64,000 nucleotides of DNA. Origin: Lachnospiraceae bacterium. Its GTDB lineage: Bacteria > Bacillota > Clostridia > Lachnospirales > Lachnospiraceae. A program made the translations under genes and the position numbers. Shown here in pieces: positions 35,331 to 43,473 of this stretch. The DNA lies in NCBI GenBank assembly GCA_014239155.1, contig JAAZZQ010000060.1, forward strand, positions 124,001 through 188,000, written 5' to 3'. Position 1 is the first letter of the stretch; each line of letters starts with the position of its first letter. Below the pieces are notes generated by a model that was not told the origin of the DNA, searched no databases, and worked only from the letters and a program-made list of their open reading frames with translations.

Positions 35331-35443
35331 ATCGAGTAGGTAAAGTTACTTCCCCTACTCGCGCGCTGGGTGTCCGTCAGCTTTGCTGACATGATTCATT
35401 TGGATACCCATGTGTATAATAAGAGCGCTTGCTGCAACAAGCG
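35331..35443 (-). repeat. Two-hairpin terminator repeat, copy B2, and adjacent hairpin
   Basis: Read on the minus strand, this copy (35331-35417) has ACATGGGTATCCAAATGAAT, a TCAGC-AAA-GCTGA hairpin, GACACCCAGCGCGCGAGTAGGGGAA and a terminator-like stem with TACCTACTCGATT. A further hairpin GCGCTTG/CAAGCGC lies at 35424-35443. It separates the convergent cellobiose phosphorylase and AraC-type regulator genes and probably ends both transcripts. Confidence 0.7.
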
Positions 35444-35479
35444 CCCTGTGTAAAAAGTGAAAAAAAGAAGAGAGATGAA

Positions 35480-36223
35480 CTACCATGTTTTGTGATAATG
35501 ACGGTCACGATATTTCTTGGGAGTGAGACCAACATATTTTTCAAAGGTTTGGATAAAATGACTTTGCGAGGAGAACGCAAGGTAATTGGCAATATCAATT
35601 AAACTATAGTCGGAGTATTTGAGAAGGTTTTCAGCCTTCTCAATTTTTTTCTCGCGGATATAATCGCTGATAGAAACACCAAGATTTTGTTTAAAGAGGC
35701 GCGACAGATAGCTTGGTGACAGTGTCGTGTAGTCTGCCAGTTCATTGATGGTGATCCGCTCGTTAATATGGCTGTAGATATAATCTGTGCAAAGCATAAT
35801 CGGTTTGGAAAGAATTGTGTTTTTTTGTAACACAAGCATTTTTCCTGTGAAGTCAAGCACCATATCTTGATGTAAATCTGCGATAGCTTGAATCGTAGTG
35901 CAGGAGTCCATTTTTAAGATATAGAAATCGCTAAGCCGATAAGCTTGTTCTAGCTCTAGCCCTCCCTCTACACAATGTCGTGTGATAAGAGCGACTGTGA
36001 CAATAAAATGATATTTTTGATTTGTCAGTGGGTTTTTGGATAACACTCCCATTCCTTCAGGATTGGTAAAATCACCCTGATTTAGATTTTCTCGGACAAA
36101 TTCCATATCACCGCTTTTAACAGCAGTATAAAAGGAATATTCTTCCTCCATTGGACGATGATATGCTTCTGATTCATTATCATACAGCTCTCGTCGATAC
36201 CATTCGCTTCTTAAACTGTTCAT
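35480..36223 (-). CDS. AraC-family transcriptional regulator
   Basis: This 247-residue protein has an N-terminal helical sensor part of unknown type (about 1-145) and a C-terminal pair of helix-turn-helices (ITINELADYTTLSPSYLSRLFKQNLGVSISDYI and LIDIANYLAFSSQSHFIQTFEKYVGLTPKKYR). AAGGAGG precedes the ATG. It is divergent from the sugar-binding lipoprotein gene, across a region with a perfect 18-bp palindrome, so it is likely the local activator of the transport, chemoreceptor and glucanase genes, and perhaps of the GH94 genes. Confidence 0.92.
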   Translation of the reverse strand: MNSLRSEWYRRELYDNESEAYHRPMEEEYSFYTAVKSGDMEFVRENLNQGDFTNPEGMGVLSKNPLTNQKYHFIVTVALITRHCVEGGLELEQAYRLSDFYILKMDSCTTIQAIADLHQDMVLDFTGKMLVLQKNTILSKPIMLCTDYIYSHINERITINELADYTTLSPSYLSRLFKQNLGVSISDYIREKKIEKAENLLKYSDYSLIDIANYLAFSSQSHFIQTFEKYVGLTPKKYRDRHYHKTW

Positions 36224-36274
36224 AGTTTTCCTCCTTCATAACCAAAAATTTAATTCTTTTTTCCACATTTTTTA

Positions 36275-36386
36275 ACATAATTATAATTATGTCATGATTT
36301 TGATATTTTTACAACTGATTTTATATAAGAAATATACAATGTGCACTATAATCAGTCTTGTAAGTTCGATGTAACGATTTTGTTAC
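36275..36386. promoter_or_regulatory. Divergent control region: perfect palindrome and inverted repeat
   Basis: ACATAATTATAATTATGT (36275-36292) is a perfect 18-bp palindrome. TATAAT at 36347-36352 is a good -10 box without a matching -35, as expected for an activator-dependent promoter reading right. GTAAC (36371-36375) and GTTAC (36382-36386) form an inverted repeat just after it. All lie between the divergent AraC-type and lipoprotein genes. Confidence 0.5.
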
Positions 36387-36420
36387 CTAAAAAAATAATA
36401 GACCAAGGGAGGAATTTAAG

Positions 36421-37878
36421 ATGAAGAAAAAAATCATTAGCAGTTTATTGGCAGTGTCTATGATTATGACAGCGCTTACAGGATGCGGGGGAGGCGATAA
36501 GCCGTCCAATGATGCACAGGGGGCAGCCACATCATCCGGCAATGAAACAGCGGCGCCGTCATCATCTGGCAATGAGGATGCAGCAGAACCAGCACCTGCA
36601 ACGGACGAAGGAAAAGTCATTAATATTTATAGTTTTAATGATGAGCTTCGCACACGTATCACGGCAGTTTATCCTGAGATTGAGAGCACGTCAGAAGACG
36701 GGACTTCCTCAACCTTAAAGGATGGAACAGAGATTCGTTGGATTATCAATCCAAATCAAGATGGTGTATATCAGGATAAGCTTGATGAGGCGCTTGGTAA
36801 TCAGTTGACCGCAGCCGATGACGATAAGGTTGATATTTTTGCGGCTGAGCTGGATTACATTGTCAAGTACACGGATGCAGATATTGACGCTGCAATGCCA
36901 CTTGAGTCTTTGGGAATCAATCCTGATACCGATCTGGCAGATCAGTTTGAATTTACAAAGACTGTTGCAAGCGATCAGAATGGTGTGATGAGAGCTTCCA
37001 CATGGCAGGCATGTCCGGGTGTTCTAGTGTATCGCCGTGACATTGCAAAGGAAGTTTTTGGCACAGATGATCCTGTAGAAATTGGTAAAAAGACGCAAGA
37101 CTGGGATACGATGAAAGCGACAGCAGAGGAGTTGAAAGCAAAGGGATATTATGCATTCTCAAGCTATGCAGATACATTCCGTACATATAACAATAGTATG
37201 GAAGAAGCATGGGTAGCACCTGGAGAGACGGTTATTCGAGTTGACCAGAAGATTCTTGACTGGGTTGAGGATTCTAAAGAGTGGAAGGAAGCAGGCTACT
37301 TTGACCCTACTGTAAAGGGGCAGTGGAATTCAGACTGGTTTACAGCAATGAGTTCTAGCGCTAAGGTATTTGCATTCTTGTTCCCAGCATGGGGAATTGA
37401 CACACAGTTGAAACCAAACTGGGATGGTGAAGAAGGCGCATGGGCTGTTACAAATGCACCATTGTCATATAATTGGGGCGGAACATTCGTTCTTGCGGCA
37501 GAAGGAACAGACAATCCACAGCATGTAAAGGATATTCTTCTTGCATTGACAGCAAACAAGGACAATCTGACAAAGATTTCAAAAGAGTATGCAGATTTTA
37601 CAAATGCGAAATCTGTTATGCAGGCAGCAGCACAAGATGACGCTTTTGCATCAGATTTTCTGGGTGGGCAAAATCCGTACACTTACTTTACACCTGGCGC
37701 AGACGCAATCAAGATGGCTCCACTGTCAGCATATGATCAGGGATGTGTAGAATTGATTCAGAATACATTTGGTGATTATCTTCAGGATCAGATTGACTAT
37801 GACAAGGCAAAAGAAAACTTTGAGACAGCAATTAGAGAGCGCTATCCTGAAATCACAGAGATTCAGTGGCCAGAATAA
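36421..37878 (+). CDS. Carbohydrate ABC transporter substrate-binding lipoprotein
   Basis: This 485-residue family 1 (MalE/UgpB-like) binding protein has a lipoprotein signal (lipobox LTGC, Cys about 22), a Ser/Pro/Ala-rich linker (about 25-60) that tethers it to the membrane, and two lobes with the typical DYIVKYTDADI, LVYRRDIAKEVFG and WGGTFVLAAEGTDNP segments. GGGAGG precedes the ATG. It binds sugar or oligosaccharide and delivers it to the two permeases that follow. In this locus the ligand is probably a beta-glucan oligosaccharide (inference). Confidence 0.93.
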   Translation: MKKKIISSLLAVSMIMTALTGCGGGDKPSNDAQGAATSSGNETAAPSSSGNEDAAEPAPATDEGKVINIYSFNDELRTRITAVYPEIESTSEDGTSSTLKDGTEIRWIINPNQDGVYQDKLDEALGNQLTAADDDKVDIFAAELDYIVKYTDADIDAAMPLESLGINPDTDLADQFEFTKTVASDQNGVMRASTWQACPGVLVYRRDIAKEVFGTDDPVEIGKKTQDWDTMKATAEELKAKGYYAFSSYADTFRTYNNSMEEAWVAPGETVIRVDQKILDWVEDSKEWKEAGYFDPTVKGQWNSDWFTAMSSSAKVFAFLFPAWGIDTQLKPNWDGEEGAWAVTNAPLSYNWGGTFVLAAEGTDNPQHVKDILLALTANKDNLTKISKEYADFTNAKSVMQAAAQDDAFASDFLGGQNPYTYFTPGADAIKMAPLSAYDQGCVELIQNTFGDYLQDQIDYDKAKENFETAIRERYPEITEIQWPE

Positions 37879-37938
37879 AACCATTGACTGCGGTGCATTT
37901 GTGCACCGCAGTATTTAGAAAGAAGGGAGAGATAGCTT

Positions 37939-38889
37939 ATGAAACAAAAACGTAAAAAGATAGACTACTCGAAGTGGGGATATATTTTTATTCTTCCGTT
38001 TTTTGCATGTTTCTTTATTTTTTCGCTCATCCCATTGATCGATACAATCCGATACAGCTTTTTTGAATATTATCGTTCTGGATTGAAGCAAATTGGTCCT
38101 AATTTTATCGGGATGGAAAATTATGCCAGTCTGCTGCAATCCGATATGTTAAAATATGCAGGAAATACTTTGATTTTGTGGCTGATTGGCTTTGTTCCGC
38201 AAATTGTTATCGCACTTTTGCTCGCTTCTTGGTTTGTAGATGCGCGGCTTAAGATTCACGGCCAGCAGTTCTTTAAGGTAGTAATTTATCTGCCCAATCT
38301 AATTATGGCTTCTGCGTTTGCAATGTTGTTCTTCACATTGTTTTCAAACAAGGGACCTATCAATTCTATTCTGTTGTCTATGGGTCTAACAGAAAGTCCA
38401 ATTGATTTTATGGGGACTGTATTTGGCACAAGGTCATTGATTGGCGTAATGAACTTTTTAATGTGGTTTGGAAATACGACAATTATGCTGATGGCGGCAA
38501 TTATGGGTATTAGCCCAGATATCTTTGAGGCGTCAGAGATTGATGGCTGTAATAGTATACAGAGATTTTTCTACATAACCCTTCCAATGATTCGTCCAAT
38601 TCTTGCATACACATTAATTACTTCAATTATTGGTGGTCTGCAAATGTTTGATGTACCACAGATTTTAACGAATGGTCAAGGTAGTCCAGACAGAACATCT
38701 ACAACATTGATTATGTTCCTCAACAATCATTTAAAGAGCAAGAATTATGGTATGGCGGGTGCGTTATCTGTTTATCTGTTTATCGTGAGCGGTATCTTAT
38801 GCTTTATTGTATATAAGATAACCAATGATGATGATCCAGATGGTTCTAAGGCAGCTGCAAAGAAGAGAAAAAGGATGGAAAGGAGATAA
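37939..38889 (+). CDS. Sugar ABC transporter permease, MalF/UgpA type
   Basis: This 316-residue protein has six membrane segments and the EAA loop EASEIDGCNSIQRFFYITLPMIRP, where the permease docks to the ATPase. It starts MKQKRKKIDYSKWGYIFILPFF after AGAAGGGAG. A strong GC-rich inverted repeat (GCGGTGCA/TGCACCGC, 37890-37910) lies in the 60-bp gap after the binding protein, possibly tuning the ratio of binding protein to permease. Confidence 0.93.
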   Translation: MKQKRKKIDYSKWGYIFILPFFACFFIFSLIPLIDTIRYSFFEYYRSGLKQIGPNFIGMENYASLLQSDMLKYAGNTLILWLIGFVPQIVIALLLASWFVDARLKIHGQQFFKVVIYLPNLIMASAFAMLFFTLFSNKGPINSILLSMGLTESPIDFMGTVFGTRSLIGVMNFLMWFGNTTIMLMAAIMGISPDIFEASEIDGCNSIQRFFYITLPMIRPILAYTLITSIIGGLQMFDVPQILTNGQGSPDRTSTTLIMFLNNHLKSKNYGMAGALSVYLFIVSGILCFIVYKITNDDDPDGSKAAAKKRKRMERR

Positions 38890-38893
38890 GATA

Positions 38894-39739
38894 ATGAAAT
38901 CAAAAGGATATAATAGTTTTCGTACTATTTTTGCACATGTATTACTTGTTATACTGTCATTTATGTGTCTGTTTTTCTTCTATATCCTGTTTGTCAATTC
39001 GACACGTTCCCATGCGGATTTACAGAAAGGGTTTTCTGCATTGCCCGGGAGCCATTTTTTGACAAATTTAAAAAATGTGACAAATGATGGAACCTTTCCA
39101 ATGGTGCGCGGTATTATAAACAGTTTGATTGTCTCTGGCTGCTCAGCGGCAATCTGTACTTATTTTTCCGCTTTGACTGCATATGGACTTTATGCCTATG
39201 ATTTTAAATTAAAAAAGATTGCATTTACATTTATTATGGCGATTCTTGTAATGCCAACGCAAGTTACAGCAATGGGATTTCTGCGTTTGATAACAAAGAT
39301 GGGTATGAATGATTCTCTGCTTCCTCTGATTATTCCTTCAATTGCATCACCCTCTGTATTCTATTTTATGTACAGTTATTTACAGTCATCGCTTCCACTC
39401 TCATTAGTTGAGGCGGCAAGAATTGATGGCTCCAAGGAATTTCGTACTTATAACCAGATTGTTCTCCCAATTATGAAACCGGCGATAGCAGTGCAGGCAA
39501 TCTTTACCTTTGTGGGATCTTGGAATAATTACTTCGTTCCAGCGCTGGTAATCCAGTCAAAGGATAAGATGACCGTGCCAATTCTTATCGCGCTTCTTCG
39601 AGGAGCTGATTATATGAATCGTGATATGGGAAAAATATACATGATGATTATGGTGGCAATTGTTCCAATTATTCTTGTATATTTGATTCTCTCAAAGTAT
39701 ATTATCGCAGGTGTGACACTCGGCGGTGTCAAAGGATAA
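38894..39739 (+). CDS. Sugar ABC transporter permease, MalG/UgpE type
   Basis: This 281-residue protein has six membrane segments and the EAA loop EAARIDGSKEFRTYNQIVLPIMKP. ATG 38894 has AGGAG just upstream and lies 4 bp after the first permease; the longer frame from 38825 overlaps that gene. No ATPase gene follows; as in many Firmicutes a shared MsmK-like ATPase probably energises the importer. Confidence 0.93.
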   Translation: MKSKGYNSFRTIFAHVLLVILSFMCLFFFYILFVNSTRSHADLQKGFSALPGSHFLTNLKNVTNDGTFPMVRGIINSLIVSGCSAAICTYFSALTAYGLYAYDFKLKKIAFTFIMAILVMPTQVTAMGFLRLITKMGMNDSLLPLIIPSIASPSVFYFMYSYLQSSLPLSLVEAARIDGSKEFRTYNQIVLPIMKPAIAVQAIFTFVGSWNNYFVPALVIQSKDKMTVPILIALLRGADYMNRDMGKIYMMIMVAIVPIILVYLILSKYIIAGVTLGGVKG

Positions 39740-39758
39740 ATCTGTGCAATGAAATGAA

Positions 39759-39787
39759 CGCCCCAACGGCCTTGGCTGTTGGGGTGT
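39759..39787 (+). terminator. Intercistronic hairpin between permease and second binding protein
   Basis: A 12-bp GC-rich stem (CGCCCCAACGGC / GCTGTTGGGGTG with one G-U) is followed by TCTT only. It may be a weak terminator or an RNA-processing site that sets the level of downstream genes. Confidence 0.6.
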
Positions 39788-39818
39788 CTTAAAAATAAAA
39801 AGAATCAGGAGGTGTGTT

Positions 39819-40787
39819 ATGGTGCGGAAAAAATACAGGATGCTTTTGGCGGTGGCAGTGCTTGTATCGTTTGGAACCGGGTGTCAGTCAAAAGATGCAA
39901 ATAGAAATACACAAATCTATTACTCCGCGATTGAAGACGGGGATTATTATGAGGGATGGGCAAGTCAACTGCAGGAGCAGGCAGCGGCATGTGGTGCTTC
40001 CTTTGATGTAGGATACGCCCAGAACTCTGTGGAGACACAAGATGCGCAGATAAAGAGCGCCGTTGCAAGTGGATGCGATGTGTTTCTGTGTGGTCCAGTC
40101 TCGCCAGACACAGCGACGGAGATCAAGGCAGCGGCAGGGAACACACCGATTGTCTTTATTAACAATGCGCCGGAGGATAAGGTATTGGAGAAGAATCGCT
40201 ATATTTATGTGGCATCGGATGAATATATGGCAGGGCAATATCAGGCAGAATATATTCTGGAAAAGTTTAGCCAAAAACAAGAAATCAATATTGTAGTGCT
40301 GAAGGGACCAAAGGATGCATCAGGCGCGGTTGGCAGAACAAAAGGACTCAAACAAACGCTGAAAGCCAGTGGAAAGAAAATTAATTATGTTTTTGAGGAT
40401 TATGCTGATTGGAATAATGAGAAGGCACAAGAATTGATGGAGTTGTTTTTAAGAACAGGGCAGCCTGTTGACTGTGTGGCGGCAAACAATGATGATATGG
40501 CGCTTGGTGGTCTAGCGGCATTTGAGCAGGCAGGATTTAACACAGATGAAATATTGTTTTTGGGGGTAGATGCTTCTGCGGGCGGTTGTCAGGCAATTGT
40601 AGAGGGAAGAATGGATTTCACAGTCTATCAGCCCACTACAGCACAGATTACTTCCGCTGTGGAGGCGGCGGATAGACTGGCTTCGGGCAAGTCGATTGCA
40701 GATATGGAAGGTGCATCGGAGGATGGGAAATATATTTTGATACCATTTGAGAAAGTGGATAGCCAAAATGTGACACAGTACCAATAG
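39819..40787 (+). CDS. RbsB-like sugar-binding lipoprotein (type 1 periplasmic binding fold)
   Basis: This 322-residue protein has an N-terminal signal with Cys in GTGCQSK (a weak lipobox) and a periplasmic-binding-protein type I fold: QIKSAVASGCDVFLCGP, TPIVFINN, YVASDEYMAGQYQAEYIL, VVLKGPKDA, RTKGLKQ, VDCVAANNDDMALG, LFLGVDA and MDFTVYQPTTAQ. These are signatures of ribose/galactose-type binding proteins. AGGAGGTG precedes the ATG. No transporter of the RbsAC kind is present. The chemoreceptor gene starts 30 bp downstream, so it probably presents a sugar to the receptor, as ribose- and galactose-binding proteins do with Trg (inference). Confidence 0.92.
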   Translation: MVRKKYRMLLAVAVLVSFGTGCQSKDANRNTQIYYSAIEDGDYYEGWASQLQEQAAACGASFDVGYAQNSVETQDAQIKSAVASGCDVFLCGPVSPDTATEIKAAAGNTPIVFINNAPEDKVLEKNRYIYVASDEYMAGQYQAEYILEKFSQKQEINIVVLKGPKDASGAVGRTKGLKQTLKASGKKINYVFEDYADWNNEKAQELMELFLRTGQPVDCVAANNDDMALGGLAAFEQAGFNTDEILFLGVDASAGGCQAIVEGRMDFTVYQPTTAQITSAVEAADRLASGKSIADMEGASEDGKYILIPFEKVDSQNVTQYQ

Positions 40788-40817
40788 GCTTGTATAGGAA
40801 AGCGTGAGGAACAAATT

Positions 40818-43316
40818 ATGACAGGGAAGACAAAATTTATATCCATAAAAGTAAAGCTCTTGGGGATTATCCTGCCTGTGATTATCGTTATTATGACAGT
40901 TCTCACAGGGTTGTCTTATTATGTATCAAAAAATGTAATTCAGTCGAATGCACATGATTTGTTACAGACATCAGTGGAGAGCCAAGCTTCTGAGATGGAG
41001 GCATGGCTGGAGAGGAATCTTGTGTCTGCCGGTGTCGCAAAACAGGCTGTTGAGGAAATGGAGTTTGATGATGCGCAGTTACAGGATTTTTTGGATTCTT
41101 ATTACAATTATGACAATAACTATTCTGAGGGATTTTATATTGCAGATATGGACGGAACGCTTCTTCGGGCAAAGCCTGTGAAAAGTGTCGCGCTAAGAGA
41201 GCCAGACGCAGAGGGAAATTATTTAAATAATGGAAATTTTGCGGTTGCGGAGAGCCTGACAGACGATAGGGATTGGATGTTTTTAACGGCATTGGAAGGT
41301 GAGGCACAAGCACAGATTCAGGAAAACGAGGTTTCTTTTGACATCACCAATGAGGGGACAGTGGATTACAGTGTACAGTTTGTGCAGCCGAATGTTCCTG
41401 TGAAAAAGGACGCAGTGTATACAGTCCGTTTTGACGCCTATGCGGATGCGGATCGGACAATGAAAGTCAGTGTCACAGCGCCAGATAGGGAATATAAGCG
41501 CTATCTTGAGGATACTGTTGTTTCTCTGACCACGGAAAAGCAGACATATTCTTATGAGTTTACTATGACAGATTATGATGATGCGAATGCACGCATGGAA
41601 TTTAATCTTGGTGCGGCGGGTTCGACAGCAGGTGTGAAGGTTGGCAACGTGTCGATTGTCATGAGTAAACAGCCACGTTCTACAGAAAATATTGAGAGTG
41701 TGTCAAAGACAGATGTGACGCAGACAGAGTGGTTCCGTGATGGACTGACTCGGGTGAATGTGGGATTTACCAACGCTTATACAAATGAAAATGGAATACC
41801 AGTCATCAGTGCCTGTGGGATGTTGCGTACAGCATCAAACAATGTACGTGTTATCTCGATGGATTTGTCATTGGATAAGGTTAGTGTCTATGTCAATAGT
41901 TTTGTAAAGATGGAGAACGCCGAAGCGTTTTTGGTAAATGCAAATGATAATACAATTCTTGCGTCGCGCGATAAAACAATGATTTCCAAGAAAATGGACG
42001 AGGTGGACAATGTTTTTATAAAAGATATTGCAGCTAAAATTTCTCAGGGGGAGATGGAACTGACAGAAATAGATGGAAACATTACTGTTTTTCAAGAAAT
42101 TTCGGGTACGGATTGGGTGCTGGTATCCTATGTTCCAGCGGCTATCGTATATCGTGATTTAAATGGTATTAGAAATATTATGATTCTTTTTGGTGTTGCT
42201 TCTGTGTTGGCGTTAACTATATTGATTGAACGAATTATCCATGTGGTGATTCATCCAGTGCGTGGTCTAACAGAAGTAATTAGGAATATGACAGGAGGTA
42301 ATTTTACTTCTTACAATGCTGTGAAAAGCAGTGATGAAATTGGCGTGATGAGTCGGTGTGTTGAACAGTTTATTGCCACAATGCGTGGTATGATTGCCTC
42401 CATAGATAATGTATCACACACACTGCACGCTCAGGCGGATAATAGCAAGAATGTGTCCAGTCAGATGTTTGATGCATCAAAAAATCAGAATCAATCAATG
42501 AAGGATTTAAACACAACAGTCGAACAGCTTTCTATCTCCGTCAATGAAATTGCACAGAGTGCAACAACACTGGCTTCTCTTGTGGCAGAGACCAAGGAGG
42601 ACGGTGATGGCATGAATGGCAGGATGAAGGAGACCGTCAGCATTTCTCAGAAGGGGAAAGAGGTTATGCAAGGTGTGGATATGGCCATGCAAAGCATTGA
42701 TAATTCTGTGCGTCAATTGCAGCGTGCAATTGATGAGGTAGGAAATGTGTCAGGTGAAATTACCAATATTACAAGAGTAATTGGCGATATTGCAGATGAG
42801 ACCAATCTGTTGTCGCTAAACGCTTCCATTGAGGCAGCGCGCGCGGGCACAGCAGGAAAAGGATTCACTGTGGTAGCGTTGGAAATTGGCAAACTGGCGC
42901 AGACAAGCATGGAGTCAGTGAAACATATTGATAAGCTTGTTTTAGAGATACAAGCACTAATTGGAGATGTTATCGAGCAGGCAAACGACAGTGTGGGGAA
43001 TATTAACAACAGTAGTGCATTGATTGGAAATGCGGTGACAACATATGACACAATTTTTGAGAATATTGTCGTGGTTGGAGAACTGACACAGCAGATGATA
43101 CAGAAGGTGGAGCAGGTAGAGGATGTCGCGCGAAATGTAGCAGCAATCTCGGAGGAGCAAGCAGCAAGTTCACAGGAAATACTTGGCTCATCGGATATTT
43201 TGGTAGAACAGGCGGATAATCTGATGACTAATAGTGAGATTGTGGCAAAGGAATCCGAGGAGCTAACCACATCAGCTGAGGCGTTGGAGTCACAAATTCG
43301 GATGTTTCAAGTATAG
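40818..43316 (+). CDS. Methyl-accepting chemotaxis protein with a carbohydrate-binding module inside its sensor domain
   Basis: This 832-residue chemoreceptor has a membrane segment at about 14-34, an extracytoplasmic sensor (35-450), a second segment (about 451-475), HAMP and a long MCP coiled coil with the hairpin tip [18 protein letters not shown]. The sensor reads as a dCache-type domain split by an inserted CBM4/9-like module at about residues 125-285, which starts [17 protein letters not shown]. This module aligns over its whole length with one in the GH16 glucanase encoded next (shared [22 protein letters not shown]). The rest of the sensor ([25 protein letters not shown]) is Cache-like. 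It likely signals to CheA on binding polysaccharide or its fragments, and it follows the RbsB-like gene by 30 bp. Confidence 0.93.
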   Translation: MTGKTKFISIKVKLLGIILPVIIVIMTVLTGLSYYVSKNVIQSNAHDLLQTSVESQASEMEAWLERNLVSAGVAKQAVEEMEFDDAQLQDFLDSYYNYDNNYSEGFYIADMDGTLLRAKPVKSVALREPDAEGNYLNNGNFAVAESLTDDRDWMFLTALEGEAQAQIQENEVSFDITNEGTVDYSVQFVQPNVPVKKDAVYTVRFDAYADADRTMKVSVTAPDREYKRYLEDTVVSLTTEKQTYSYEFTMTDYDDANARMEFNLGAAGSTAGVKVGNVSIVMSKQPRSTENIESVSKTDVTQTEWFRDGLTRVNVGFTNAYTNENGIPVISACGMLRTASNNVRVISMDLSLDKVSVYVNSFVKMENAEAFLVNANDNTILASRDKTMISKKMDEVDNVFIKDIAAKISQGEMELTEIDGNITVFQEISGTDWVLVSYVPAAIVYRDLNGIRNIMILFGVASVLALTILIERIIHVVIHPVRGLTEVIRNMTGGNFTSYNAVKSSDEIGVMSRCVEQFIATMRGMIASIDNVSHTLHAQADNSKNVSSQMFDASKNQNQSMKDLNTTVEQLSISVNEIAQSATTLASLVAETKEDGDGMNGRMKETVSISQKGKEVMQGVDMAMQSIDNSVRQLQRAIDEVGNVSGEITNITRVIGDIADETNLLSLNASIEAARAGTAGKGFTVVALEIGKLAQTSMESVKHIDKLVLEIQALIGDVIEQANDSVGNINNSSALIGNAVTTYDTIFENIVVVGELTQQMIQKVEQVEDVARNVAAISEEQAASSQEILGSSDILVEQADNLMTNSEIVAKESEELTTSAEALESQIRMFQV

Positions 43317-43399
43317 TGCCTTGTAGGAAGCTGTATCAGTTATTTTTCTACAACGCCTAAAAGACTTTCAGAGTCTATTTTTTCAAAAGAAGGAGGTGG

Positions 43400-43435
43400 A
43401 AAAACAAAAGTCTGCAAGGTAACTGTAAACAAGCA
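43400..43435 (+). pseudogene. Remnant of a bacterial Ig-like (Big_2) domain end
   Basis: After a GGAGGTGG sequence, the bases at about 43398-43431 encode GKTKVCKVTVN, matching the end of Ig-like repeats in the next gene (GKSTVCKVTVK near 44050). It is out of any gene and followed by a stop within about 20 codons. It is probably a scar of a deletion or duplication. A weak hairpin (AGACT/AGTCT, 43362-43376) with a T run precedes it. Confidence 0.45.
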
Positions 43436-43473
43436 GTTTTTTAATGAGCTGCCCTATAATCTAAGAAAGGAAA

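Noticed and set aside
36387-36620. Minus-strand ORF opposite the sugar-binding lipoprotein start
   Set aside because: Shadow of the low-complexity linker; the plus-strand gene has a lipobox, ribosome site and family match.
42713-43270. Minus-strand 185-codon ORF within the MCP signalling domain
   Set aside because: Antisense of the regular coiled coil, which commonly leaves the opposite frame open; no supporting features.
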